This document shows positions 25,987 through 36,100 of a stretch of DNA of 64,000 bases, piece by piece. Origin of the DNA: JABDFW01 sp035550215 (lineage in GTDB: Bacteria; Bacteroidota; Bacteroidia; Chitinophagales; Chitinophagaceae). The position numbers and the translations under genes are program-made. The DNA lies in the NCBI GenBank assembly GCA_035550215.1, contig DASZPM010000004.1:372001-436000 (forward strand). Direction: 5' to 3'. The notes below the pieces were generated by a model, which was given only the letters and a program-made list of their open reading frames with translations, had not been told where the DNA came from and did no database searches. The stretch's first letter is position 1, and each line of letters starts with the position of its first letter.

Positions 25987-25994
25987 TAAATTTG
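25987..25994 (+). promoter_or_regulatory. Promoter -7 element for the M36 protease gene
   Basis: TAAATTTG matches TAnnTTTG exactly. The upstream region is T-rich without a clean TTTG at the right distance. The start point would be close to 26001, which favours translation from the ATG at 26018 over the ATG at 26003. Confidence 0.4.
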
Positions 25995-26002
25995 GTTGAG
26001 AG

Positions 26003-29000
26003 ATGAAACTGACCGATATGCGAAAGAAACCTTTGCTACCTGTAACCGTTGCTATCCTGATTATTTCAGCCTGCTTCACCCAAAAACTGCACGCGCAAAA
26101 AAAGTTTGAAACACAGCACATAAGCGACCTGGTTGCTGCTAACGCTTCCGGCATACACATGTCAGAGTATGACATTCAAAACAGCCGTATTTCTGATGCT
26201 TATTATAGTAATCAATCCGGTGTTTTGCTGGTATATCTTCAGCAAACATATAAAGGCATTGATGTTAACAATGCTATGCAGGTGCTGGCTTTTAAAAACG
26301 ATAAACTGGTATCTTCTACAGGCTCAATCATTACTAAAATCCAGTCCCGCGTAAATAATACGGATGGCATTCCCTCCCAGGAGCCGGCAAACGCGGTTGC
26401 AGCCGCAGCAAGGTACCTCAACCTACCCATAGCCGAATCAGTGACCCCCCTTAATTATGTACAGGGGGCTTCGGAAGTTGAATTTACCAATCTCGGGATA
26501 TCCACTGAAGATATAACGGCTAATTTACTTTGGGTTCCTGTAAACGATGGCCAGCGGCTGGTGCTCTGCTGGCAAGTGCAAATACAGCCAAATAAAACCC
26601 CGGACCATTGGCTTATAAGAATTGATGCTGCTACAAATGCTTTTGTAAGCAAGGCAAACCTTACAGTCTCCTGTAACTGGACAAAACCGGCTCATCGCCA
26701 TACAGCAAATTGCTACGAAGAACAGGAATACGACAGCCTGGACGCAGCACCGCGTACTGTGGTTTTTAAAGACCCGGCTGCAATAAATTCCGCTAAATAC
26801 CGGGTTCTTCCCTTCCCGGTTGAAGCGCCTACCTTTCCCGGTGGTACGCCTACGCTGGTTACCAACCCCTGGCTTCTTTCGCCCACCAATAGCCCTGCAA
26901 CCACGCTGAAGTGGAATGATGACGGCGCTTCTTCTTTTGCTATTTCCCGCGGAAATAATGTATATGCCCAGGAGGACCATGACGCTAATAACAATACTTT
27001 AGGCCAGCCGGCAACGTCAAAAACCGCGTTACCCGATCTTGATTTTGATTATTCGCCAAATTTTAATGGTGAGCCTAAGGACTCTCTGAACCTGGGTTTT
27101 TCCCTCACCAATTTATTTTATTGGAACAATATTATGCATGACCTGAGTTATCAATATGGGTTTGATGAGGTTTCCGGCAATTTCCAGCAAAGTAATTTGG
27201 GGCGGGGTGGCGCGGGCAACGACTATGTAATTGCCGACGGGCAGGATGCCACGGGCCTTGATAATTCAAATTTTGCAACGCCGCCCGACGGTCAGAATCC
27301 ACGCATGCAGATGTACCTGTTTGACTATGCCTCTGAAAAAAACTTTCATGTTAATTCACCAACTTCCGACTCTGGGTATAAAATTGATGTTGAAGGGCAA
27401 ATGAGTACCAATAATTCACTTGCCGCAAAGGGCCCGATTACAGGCAATGTTGTATTATACAATAGTTCATCGGGTAGTGATTCTGCATGCACCGTTGCAT
27501 CAAACACCTCCGCGTTAAATAACAATATCGCTCTTATATGGCGCGGCGATTGCAATTTTACCGTTAAAGTAAAAAACGCCCAGCTTGCCGGTGCCAAAGC
27601 CGTTATAATGGTAAATAATATTGCTGGCGCGGGTGTTTTGATAATGGGCGGAACCGACAATACAATTACTATACCCGCAGTGATGATATCTTACGAAGAT
27701 GGTACTACTATTAAAAACATTCTTGCGTCGGGCAAAACGGTAAATGTAACATTAAGAACCCATTTAATGGATGGCAGTCTTGATGCAGGCGTCATGTGCC
27801 ATGAATATACACACGGCATATCAAACAGGTTAACCGGCGGCCCCTCTGAAACAGGGTGTTTGGAAAATGCCGAACAGATGGGCGAGGGGTGGAGCGATTA
27901 TTTTGCAATAATGGCTGTAACCGATTGGTCTAAGGCAAAAACTACTGATGGTTCCAATCCAAGGCCTATAGGTACTTACGTAATTGATGAGCCCCCAACC
28001 GGCCCTGGTATAAGGGAGTACCCTTATTCAACCAGTATGACAATTGACCCATGGACTTATGATATGCTGGCCACGCAAACCAGCGGGGGAGAGGTGCATT
28101 TGATAGGGGAAATATGGTGCACCACCTTATGGGAAATGACTTGGGCCATTATACAGCAGGATGGTATAATAAATACCAACCTGTTTAATGCCAACAATGC
28201 AGGCGGCAATTCAGTGGCATTAAAATTAGTAACAGAGGCGATGAAATTGCAGCGTTGCGGCCCCGGTTTTATTGATGGCAGGGATGCTATTTTAAAGGCT
28301 GATACCCTTTTATACAACGGCAAATACAGTTGCTCTATTTGGAAAGCATTTGCAAAAAGGGGCATGGGTGTTTATGCTTCTGAAGGAAGTGCAAACAGTG
28401 TGACTGACCAGGTAGCTGATTTTACCGTGCCTGCTAATGCCATTGTAACAAAGCATGTGGATAAAGACTCGGTTGCGCAAAGCGATATCTTAACATACAA
28501 TATAGTTGCAGCATGCAAATGCGCAGACTTGAGTAATTTAAAAATAGTTGATACGCTTCCTTCATCGGTTACATATATAAGCGGTGGTGCGTACAACAGC
28601 GCAAACCATACTGTTACATTTAATAACATAAATCTTGGCGCATCTCAAAGTGCCAGTTATTCGCTTAAAGTAAAAGTGAATAATGGCAGTTATTTTGTCC
28701 CGGCCCTGGTATTTAGCGATAGTGTAAACAGCGCCACAATTCCTGCATCAACCTGGCAAAATAAATCTACCACAGGTACTACATGGAGGGTTTCAAATGT
28801 AAGGTTTAAAACAGGGGGATACTCATATTTTGCTGCTGATTCATCAATGCCTACTAATGAAATGCTTATTACCAAAAATGCCTATTCCCTTAAAGGCGTA
28901 AGCACATTATCCTTCTGGCATTTGTATAACACGGAGGCGGGGTATGATGGTGGTGTGGTGGAAATAAGTACAGACAATGGAACAACATGGACCGACCTTG

Positions 29001-29851
29001 GTCCTTATATTATTCAAAACGGCTACAACAGTTCCATTGATAAAAATAATGGCACAATACTATCTGGCCGCGCTGCGTTTTCAGGGGTCAGCCCTGGAAT
29101 GATAAATACCCAAATAAATCTGACAACATTTGCGGGTAAACAGGCAATGTTCAGGTTTACTTTCGCCTGCGACGATATAAATAATGGTGAGGGGTGGTAT
29201 ATTGATGATATAGCGTTAACCAGCCAGGCCGCGGTATATAACAGCGTACGGTTGTTTACAAATGCCGATTCACTTGAAAATTTGGCAGATACTATCTCCT
29301 TCATAAAAAATGCCACATTGCCGGTAACCTGGGGTAGCTTTACCGTTCAAAGGCAAAATAATACTGCTTTGCTCAACTGGGAAACATTGCAGGAGTTGAA
29401 TACAGACAAGTTTATTGTTGAAAGAAGCGGTGATGGTATTAATTTTTATGAAATAGGTTCAGTAAAAGCGGCTGGCAATAGTGCCAAGGCTTCTGACTAT
29501 ACATTTACTGATGCAACGCCCTTGCAGGGTAAAGATTATTACAGGTTAAAGCAGTTGGATAAGGACGGGGGTTTCGATTATTCAGCAATAAGGGAATTAG
29601 ATTTCAGCACAGCCGGCCAGGAAGTGACCATTTCACCAAACCCGGCAAAAGATAAAATTTCTATAACAATACCCGGTAATACAAAATCACTTAAAGTTTA
29701 TATTGTTAACAACGCTGGACAGAGACTTAAGGCGTGGCCGATGCAGGGGCAATATATGCAGGTAAATTTGCCTGTGTTAGCTGCCGGCGTTTATTATGTG
29801 CAGGTTGATGGTGAAGGAATTTCATCCCGGCACAAACTTGTAATAGAATAA
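26003..29851 (+). CDS. Secreted M36 (fungalysin-type) metalloprotease with T9SS sorting tail
   Basis: This is a 1282-residue extracellular zinc protease. The ATG at 26018 gives the cleaner signal peptide (MRKKPLLPVTVAILIISACF, cleavage near LHA). A fungalysin propeptide (FTP-like, about 35-130) is followed by the catalytic domain. The zinc site is His600, Glu601 and His604 (HEYTHGISNR) with Glu628 (MGEGWSD) as third ligand. A protease-associated (PA) domain is inserted before it (about 460-580). Behind it come a DUF11-like segment (about 815-905), a jelly-roll segment (STLSFWHLYNTEAGYDGG, about 915-1085), a fibronectin-like segment and a Por-type tail (TISPNPAKDKISI ... GVYYVQV) for type IX secretion. 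Confidence 0.92.
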   Translation: MKLTDMRKKPLLPVTVAILIISACFTQKLHAQKKFETQHISDLVAANASGIHMSEYDIQNSRISDAYYSNQSGVLLVYLQQTYKGIDVNNAMQVLAFKNDKLVSSTGSIITKIQSRVNNTDGIPSQEPANAVAAAARYLNLPIAESVTPLNYVQGASEVEFTNLGISTEDITANLLWVPVNDGQRLVLCWQVQIQPNKTPDHWLIRIDAATNAFVSKANLTVSCNWTKPAHRHTANCYEEQEYDSLDAAPRTVVFKDPAAINSAKYRVLPFPVEAPTFPGGTPTLVTNPWLLSPTNSPATTLKWNDDGASSFAISRGNNVYAQEDHDANNNTLGQPATSKTALPDLDFDYSPNFNGEPKDSLNLGFSLTNLFYWNNIMHDLSYQYGFDEVSGNFQQSNLGRGGAGNDYVIADGQDATGLDNSNFATPPDGQNPRMQMYLFDYASEKNFHVNSPTSDSGYKIDVEGQMSTNNSLAAKGPITGNVVLYNSSSGSDSACTVASNTSALNNNIALIWRGDCNFTVKVKNAQLAGAKAVIMVNNIAGAGVLIMGGTDNTITIPAVMISYEDGTTIKNILASGKTVNVTLRTHLMDGSLDAGVMCHEYTHGISNRLTGGPSETGCLENAEQMGEGWSDYFAIMAVTDWSKAKTTDGSNPRPIGTYVIDEPPTGPGIREYPYSTSMTIDPWTYDMLATQTSGGEVHLIGEIWCTTLWEMTWAIIQQDGIINTNLFNANNAGGNSVALKLVTEAMKLQRCGPGFIDGRDAILKADTLLYNGKYSCSIWKAFAKRGMGVYASEGSANSVTDQVADFTVPANAIVTKHVDKDSVAQSDILTYNIVAACKCADLSNLKIVDTLPSSVTYISGGAYNSANHTVTFNNINLGASQSASYSLKVKVNNGSYFVPALVFSDSVNSATIPASTWQNKSTTGTTWRVSNVRFKTGGYSYFAADSSMPTNEMLITKNAYSLKGVSTLSFWHLYNTEAGYDGGVVEISTDNGTTWTDLGPYIIQNGYNSSIDKNNGTILSGRAAFSGVSPGMINTQINLTTFAGKQAMFRFTFACDDINNGEGWYIDDIALTSQAAVYNSVRLFTNADSLENLADTISFIKNATLPVTWGSFTVQRQNNTALLNWETLQELNTDKFIVERSGDGINFYEIGSVKAAGNSAKASDYTFTDATPLQGKDYYRLKQLDKDGGFDYSAIRELDFSTAGQEVTISPNPAKDKISITIPGNTKSLKVYIVNNAGQRLKAWPMQGQYMQVNLPVLAAGVYYVQVDGEGISSRHKLVIE

Positions 29852-29963
29852 AATAAAGTTATACTTACGTTACAATCTGCAGGCTTTGTTAATAATTGCC
29901 TGTCAATAATAAATTGTAACCCATATTCGTATTATCTTTAACCAGTTGTTAAACAGATTGCAC

Positions 29964-31097
29964 ATGAAAAAATATTTGATTGCGTTACTGCTTTTATTAT
30001 GTTCAGGTTATGTTGTAAGTGCTCAAAACCCTATCTTTTATTTGTTTGTGGGTACGTATACTACCGGGGGCAAAAGCGATGGTATTTATATTTATAAGTT
30101 TAACCCCAACAGGAACGAAGCAAGTATTGTCGGAAGCGTAAAGTCCGAAAACCCATCATTCCTTGCTATCTCAAAAGACCAGAAATACCTATATGCAGTG
30201 AATGAAAATCATGGCGGCGATAAAGGTGGTGATGTAAGCGCGTTTGCCCTCGACAAGAAAAAAGGCACACTAACCTTCTTAAATAAGCAATCTACCGGAG
30301 GAGATGACCCGTGCTATGTAGCGATAGATTCTGCCGGGAAAAATGTGGTGGTTGCCAACTATAGTGGCGGCAATTTGAGCGTATTTAAAACCAACGCTGA
30401 TGGCTCCCTGCAGCCTTACACACAGTTAATTGCGCATGAAGGTTATGGTGTTAATGTACAACGGCAGGAAATGCCCCATGTGCATTGCACAGTATTTTCT
30501 CCAGACCAGAAATATGTATTCGCGGCCGATTTGGGGAATGACCGTTTATACCGTTACAGCTTTAACCCAGACGATGCAACCGCACCGTTAAAAGCGACCG
30601 ACCCACCATATTATGAAATACCCGACGGCAGCGGCCCGAGGCATATTGTATTTAGCCCGGATAAAAAGTATGCATATTTAATTAGTGAAATGGCTGGTAA
30701 CGTTATAGCTTATTCATACAATAACGGCCAGCTTACTCAAATCCAGACAATCCCTTCTGATATAACCAAAACCAAAGGAGATAAAGGAAGCGCTGAAATT
30801 GACATTACGCCAAATGGTAAATTTTTATATACCTCCAACCGCGTTACCTCTAACGAGGTGGTGGCATATAAAATAAACAGCGATGGCACGCTGCTGGAGG
30901 TTGGCCGTACACCTACCGGTATCCACCCGCGGCATTTCATGATTGACCCCACCGGGCATTTTTTACTGGTAGCAAACCGTGACAGCAATAACATACAGGT
31001 TTTTATAATCAATAAAAATTATGGCATTCTGGAAGCTACACCTACTACCATCGAGGTACCTAGCCCGGTATGCTTAAAAATGGTTCCGGTAAATTAG
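29964..31097 (+). CDS. Secreted lactonase-family beta-propeller protein
   Basis: This 377-residue protein starts at the ATG at 29964 (an in-frame TTG six codons earlier is unlikely) and has a signal peptide MKKYLIALLLLLCSGYVVSA. The mature part shows repeated propeller blades of the lactonase family PF10282: FVGTYTTGGKSDGIYIYKFN near the start, then PSFLAISKDQKYLYAVNE, VVANYSGGNLSVF, GPRHIVFSPDKKYAYL and HPRHFMIDPTGHFLLVANRD. Cytoplasmic members hydrolyse 6-phosphogluconolactone; an exported member must act on another lactone or sugar, so I do not assign pgl. It is monocistronic, with a terminator directly after it. Confidence 0.87.
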   Translation: MKKYLIALLLLLCSGYVVSAQNPIFYLFVGTYTTGGKSDGIYIYKFNPNRNEASIVGSVKSENPSFLAISKDQKYLYAVNENHGGDKGGDVSAFALDKKKGTLTFLNKQSTGGDDPCYVAIDSAGKNVVVANYSGGNLSVFKTNADGSLQPYTQLIAHEGYGVNVQRQEMPHVHCTVFSPDQKYVFAADLGNDRLYRYSFNPDDATAPLKATDPPYYEIPDGSGPRHIVFSPDKKYAYLISEMAGNVIAYSYNNGQLTQIQTIPSDITKTKGDKGSAEIDITPNGKFLYTSNRVTSNEVVAYKINSDGTLLEVGRTPTGIHPRHFMIDPTGHFLLVANRDSNNIQVFIINKNYGILEATPTTIEVPSPVCLKMVPVN

Positions 31098-31124
31098 CCT
31101 GACGGTAGATACATACTTTAATAT

Positions 31125-31160
31125 GGAGGCGGATTGGTACCCAGTCTGCCTCCTTTTTTT
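31125..31160 (+). terminator. Rho-independent terminator of the lactonase-family gene
   Basis: GGAGGCGGA (31125-31133) pairs with TCTGCCTCC (31145-31153), including one wobble pair, followed by seven Ts. Confidence 0.85.
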
Positions 31161-31223
31161 ATGGCCAAATGTTAAATTTTTCAAAATGAAGGGGCTGGAT
31201 GTAACGGAATACGAATCTGCTCG

Positions 31224-31231
31224 TACATTTG
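31224..31231 (+). promoter_or_regulatory. Promoter -7 element for the helical-repeat protein gene
   Basis: TACATTTG fits TAnnTTTG exactly, 42 bases before the ATG at 31274. No clear TTTG lies at the expected distance upstream. Confidence 0.45.
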
Positions 31232-31273
31232 ATACGAAATAATTCGTAAATAAATTCATTCAACTAAATAATT

Positions 31274-32023
31274 ATGAAAAATGTATTCACTTCTCCCAAA
31301 ATCTACATGTTGGGCTGTTTGCTTATTATTGTCGTTACTGCCTCTGCCTGGCAGCTTAAAACAAAAAAACAGCCACACGATTCCACCCAGGCAAACATTA
31401 CAAACGCAGACACTACCCATCCCGGGAAGCCTGATACTGTCGAGGATGATTATGGATTAAATGGTCTCAACGAAAGCCTTAAACAGCTTGACGGCCTCGA
31501 CACAACCATTGAACAGTCTGTAAGAACAGCGCTTGCAAGTATAAATTTTGAAGAAATAGGACGGCAGGCTAAAGAAGCTGTGGACAAAATTGACTGGCAG
31601 CAAATTAAAACAACCGTTGATAATTCAATTCGCGAGGCCCAGAAGCAGGTGCAAAATATTGACTGGGACGCCATAAGGCAACAGGTAAAGGATGCCACTG
31701 ATAAAATAGACAGCAAGGAATTTAAAGAACAGTTTAACAGCGCCAATTTACAGAAGATAATTGACGACGCCATGCAAAAGGTTAATGATGGGCTGAAAAA
31801 TATAAACCCGGAAATCAGCAAATGGAAGGATTTTACTGATGAACTTGAAAAAGACGGGTTAATAGATAAAAGTAAAGGTTACAAAATTGAGTGGGATGAC
31901 GACGGCGAGCTTTTCATTAACGGAAAAAAGCAGTCAAAAGAAACAGCAGATAAATTCAGGCAGTACTTCAAGAAAGGTGGGTACACCATTAAACATGATG
32001 GTGACGACACTGAATCACTATAA
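31274..32023 (+). CDS. Membrane-anchored helical-repeat protein, unknown function
   Basis: This 249-residue protein has an N-terminal membrane anchor or uncleaved signal (about 9-26, no clear cleavage site). A linker rich in Thr, Asp and Pro (30-60) follows, then a charged helical region (65-190) with spaced units that begin I(N/D)(F/W/S)xx(I/F): INFEEIGRQAKEAVDK, IDWQQIKTTVDNSI, IDWDAIRQQVKDATDK and IDSKEFKEQF, at 16- or 23-residue intervals. The C-terminal 60 residues form a separate small segment (YKIEWDDDGELFINGKKQSK). It may be a periplasmic coiled coil or helical rod. No known family was recognised. It has its own promoter and terminator. Confidence 0.7.
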   Translation: MKNVFTSPKIYMLGCLLIIVVTASAWQLKTKKQPHDSTQANITNADTTHPGKPDTVEDDYGLNGLNESLKQLDGLDTTIEQSVRTALASINFEEIGRQAKEAVDKIDWQQIKTTVDNSIREAQKQVQNIDWDAIRQQVKDATDKIDSKEFKEQFNSANLQKIIDDAMQKVNDGLKNINPEISKWKDFTDELEKDGLIDKSKGYKIEWDDDGELFINGKKQSKETADKFRQYFKKGGYTIKHDGDDTESL

Positions 32024-32042
32024 ATCAATCGTTATATTCCGC

Positions 32043-32073
32043 AAGCCCTGCCATAAGCGGGGCTTTGCTTTTT
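32043..32073 (+). terminator. Rho-independent terminator between convergent genes
   Basis: AAGCCCTGC (32043-32051), loop CATAA, GCGGGGCTT (32057-32065) with one wobble pair, followed by TGCTTTTTAAA. It serves the plus-strand gene and abuts the end of the minus-strand PorP gene. Confidence 0.8.
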
Positions 32074-33103
32074 AAAAATGTACCGTGGGGCATTTAACCG
32101 CTTTAAAGCCGCCGCCAAAAATACCGGTTTTAACTATGGCCAGTTCGTATGCCCCTCTTGCCTGGTTGTAGGTGCTGAGTGCAGATGTGGTAACATCGTA
32201 ATTAATGGTAATGCTGTAGTCGTTAAGCTGGTAGCCAACCATAGGTATCAGTGCATCGTTATAACGGTAGTACAACCCAGCTATTAATTGGGTATTGCCG
32301 TCACCGCTAAGGTTGTAATGGGCATTTAAACCAAGTACCACCTCGTACGCTTTGGCCATTTCACTTATATAGGTGTTTGGATTGACAATCCACTGGTCGT
32401 TTATCTTGAAGCTGCCATTCATGAAGAGCGTGTAACGCACAGGAATTCTGGCATCAATATCAGTATTAGAAAAAAATGATTCTTTGGGCCTGTTAAGGTG
32501 TTGGGCGCTGAAGCCAGCATTAAGATAAGCATTGTCTGACGGGAACAGTGCGTAATTAACACCTACATTCAAATCCAGGTACCCAATGCTGCTGTAGGCA
32601 AAAGGTTCACCTGACGGAATTGTTACGTCAAAAAAATTCTTATTCCACTGATTGTCAAAAGTAAGTTTGGTAAAGTCAACCCTTTGATTAACCCAGCCTA
32701 ATGAAAACCCGGTACTTAGAAGGCTGTTTAAGCCAAGCATCTGATGATAAGCTACAGAGCCATAAACTTTTGTTGAGGTTAAGCCTCCGCTGCCCGCAGC
32801 ATCCTTTAAAACTGAACCGCCAATGCCTACCCAGCCATTGGGAAAACGGTTATTAAAAAGTTGTGCATCACCCCATGCGCTCATGGTTTTATATGGGTTT
32901 GTTGTAATGCTTGCCCACTGGTTACGGTAGTTAACGCCAAGGCGCCAGTCAACATCCGGCGAAAAGCCGGTGTTTGCAGGATTTACAAGAAGGGGTGAAT
33001 TAAAGTATTGCGAAAAATGAAGATCCTGTGAAAAAACAATAGCCGGCCACAGGCATGTACACATGCCAATAACGAAACGTTGCACAATTTTTCTTGTTTT
33101 CAT
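32072..33103 (-). CDS. PorP/SprF family type IX secretion outer-membrane protein
   Basis: This 343-residue protein has a signal peptide (about 1-25, VFSQ) and the family signature DLHFSQYFNSPLLVNPANTG, followed by YRNQWASITTNPYKT. The rest is a predicted outer-membrane barrel. Members of this family work with the type IX secretion system and, in gliding bacteria, help a neighbouring large adhesin-like protein reach the cell surface. It lies 22 bases downstream of the 1240-residue CHU_C-tailed protein, which is the expected partner. I give no gene symbol because many paralogues exist per genome. Confidence 0.92.
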   Translation of the reverse strand: MKTRKIVQRFVIGMCTCLWPAIVFSQDLHFSQYFNSPLLVNPANTGFSPDVDWRLGVNYRNQWASITTNPYKTMSAWGDAQLFNNRFPNGWVGIGGSVLKDAAGSGGLTSTKVYGSVAYHQMLGLNSLLSTGFSLGWVNQRVDFTKLTFDNQWNKNFFDVTIPSGEPFAYSSIGYLDLNVGVNYALFPSDNAYLNAGFSAQHLNRPKESFFSNTDIDARIPVRYTLFMNGSFKINDQWIVNPNTYISEMAKAYEVVLGLNAHYNLSGDGNTQLIAGLYYRYNDALIPMVGYQLNDYSITINYDVTTSALSTYNQARGAYELAIVKTGIFGGGFKAVKCPTVHF

Positions 33104-33125
33104 CTTTTGGTTCCTCCCCTTATTT

Positions 33126-36100
33126 CTATCTCAACAATGTAATATCGCCTTTTTTCTGATATCTTTTTCCATCAAAAAATACTACATCCAGCACATAGGT
33201 ATAAACATCCTGTGCCTGTAGTACTCCTTTGTAATAACCATTCCACCCTATGTCCGGGCTGGTTGACTCAAAAATGAGCGTACCCCAGCGATTAAAAATT
33301 TTCCAGTTCATTTTGCTTATGCCAAAGCCTTTCACATGTATTTCATCATTAATGTTATCGCCATTTGGCGTAAACGCATTGGGCACATCTACTAATGGGT
33401 TTACAATTGCTTCAACGGGCCCGCAGGAAGTGTCTGCGCATCCTAAATTAGTAAAAGTATAAAGACACGCAGTATAAGTGCCGGTGCCAATATATTGGTG
33501 AATAATAGAGGTATCGTGTTGATAGGTAAACAATGTGTCTCCATCGCCAAAATCCCATTTATAACTATTGCCAGAGGCAGAAGTGTTGGTGAAAGTAGCC
33601 GGTTTGTCTTCCTGCGGCGGTATTGGCGACACAGAGAAGCCCGCTGTTGGTGTTATGCCTACCTGCACGGTTCGTTTGGTGCTGTCAATAATGTTACAGG
33701 TGGAGGAATCAATTACGATGAGCGAAACAGTATAAGTTCCCTGGTTTGCGAACAAGTGAACAGGGTCGCTGTTGGTGGAAGTGCTGCCGTCGCCAAAATC
33801 CCAGTAGAACGAATGGCCGCCTATGGAAGTGTTATCCACTACAGCATTATATGGCGCACAGCCCGTTGCAATATTAAACTGTGCTTTTACATTAGTTGCC
33901 ACACGTAATTTTATCGAGTCTGCATCCGGTGCGTTACAATAATTGGTATCACTTAGCCGCAATGCTACTTCATAAGTACCGGGTGCTCCATACCTGTGCA
34001 TGATGGTGTCAGCATTGGTTGTAAGTGTAGAACCGTCGCCAAATGACCACTCCAGGGACTGGCCGCTGAACGGTTTATTTGGAGGTGGTACAGATTGATT
34101 AACAAACATGTAGTTAAGTGAATCGCACGGGTTTAGTTTTTGCGCTGTAAATTTTAATTGGGCATAATCGCTTCTTGCCCTTATATGCGTGTAAACAGTA
34201 TCTGCCACATTGCAGGATTCAGAATCTATGGCTATTAATTTTACTGTATAGTCCCCAACATTATTATAGGTATGCGATTGCCGGTTTGAAGTGGTTTTCA
34301 CCGTTGCACTACCGTCACCAAAATCCCAGATATATTGCTTTGCCAACGCGATGGTATCAACAAAATCAACGGTTAATGGTATACAGCCCGAAGTATCTCT
34401 TGGAACGCCATTAATATAAGTGCGGAGGTCGGCAGAAACGCCGGCCAGCTCAAAAGCTATTTTAACGGCGGCTTCGTTGCAATAGGAGGGGGTGGTTGAA
34501 ATATTTCTTTGTCCCCAGGTATTTCCACCGGATGTTGGGAAACCCGTGCCCTGCAGGCTTGGGCTTTTGCCGCAGTTGGCGCAAATTGCCTGGTAAATAA
34601 TGCCATTTTTATCAAACCTGCTGGTTCCGCCGTCAACATGGTCACCCAGGGTTGTTTGCCCGTTTTTTGGCAGCTCGCCAAAATAACTTCCGTACAATTG
34701 GCTTGCCGCATTCTTCTCCAGTACAAAGAAATAAAAGTCCTTCCCGTCGGTTATTTTTTGCAGGATGTCATTCGGGTTTTTAGACGTCACACTCAGGCCG
34801 GTTGTACCCGCGTTCGGGTACCCTTCAACCACGTCGATGCCGCCGCCCCAGCCGGAAACATATACATTTTCGCACCGGTCTACAAGAAACGCTACGGGTG
34901 AAATATCAGGCAGGGTGTCACCTGTAACGCTTTTCCCAAAATTGGTAGAATATTGTATGTTGCTGAGGTCTTGCCCCAGTTTTGTAATGTATTGGTGCCC
35001 TTTTGGCTGAGAGTTGAAGGCAACATTACCCGTTAATGGAAAACTTTCAGTAGTAGTTCCCATTATATAAGGATAACCAAACCTGTCAAATTGCACGCCG
35101 TACAGCATATCGTTTCCCCTTGTACCTACATAAATAGTACGTTTTTGTGTTGTGCCGTCATTACTGATGATTGTTACAAAACCATCGCTTTGCCCGCCCT
35201 GGAAAGATGAATGTATGATGGAGGCATTATTCACATCTGTTTTTTTAAGGTCCGTACTGTTGGTGGCTCCGCCTACATAGATGTCATTGTTCAAAGGGTT
35301 TAATGCAAGCACAAAGGCCGCGTCATCACCGTTGCCGCCAAGATAGGAACTAAAAAGAATGTTCAGGTTAGGGTCTGTTTTTATTAGCATCCCGTCCTGC
35401 GAGCCACCGCCAAAGTTTGGTTGAAAAACGCCTGGTGTTGAGAGGATATTGTCGGGCGTAACGGCTGTTGACCGTGTGCATGAAGCTAAATATATATTAC
35501 CGGCATTATCTGTTATTACCTCACTTCGCGCATCGTCCCCATAATTGCGCCGTATACTTATCGCACCCGGGGAAAGTTCTTTTGGCGCTATGTTTACCCC
35601 GTCATCTCCTTTGCCGCCAATTTTTCTTGATGCCACCAAAGCCGAACCATCTGCCATAAATTTCGTAATGAATATATCCCAGCCGCCACCCGGCCCTGCT
35701 GTTTTTGAGGTGACCGGGAAATCGGGGGACTCTGTTCTGCCTGCAACAATAAGGTCGCCGTTATTGTCAACCACCATACTGTGCGGCTGTTCATTAGCAG
35801 TTCCTCCAAGGTAAGTGGCAAATATTTTGGCATTGCCCCGGGCAGATAATTTAATTATCGCCACATCATGCCCGCCGATTGACTGGGAGGGTGCACCGCC
35901 TTCAAAATTTGGCTGGAAAGAAGGACCGTTAGCCGTGGGGAAACCATTGCCAAATGCAATACCTCCTGCATAAAAATTTCCGTCATTATCGTAGGTTGCC
36001 GTGTACCCCCAGTTATCAGTGGTGCTTTTTGTGAGAGAAGAAAAAATTAAGGTAGGGTCAATTACCAGGGGTAATGTATTTGAAAAATTACCTGTTTGAA

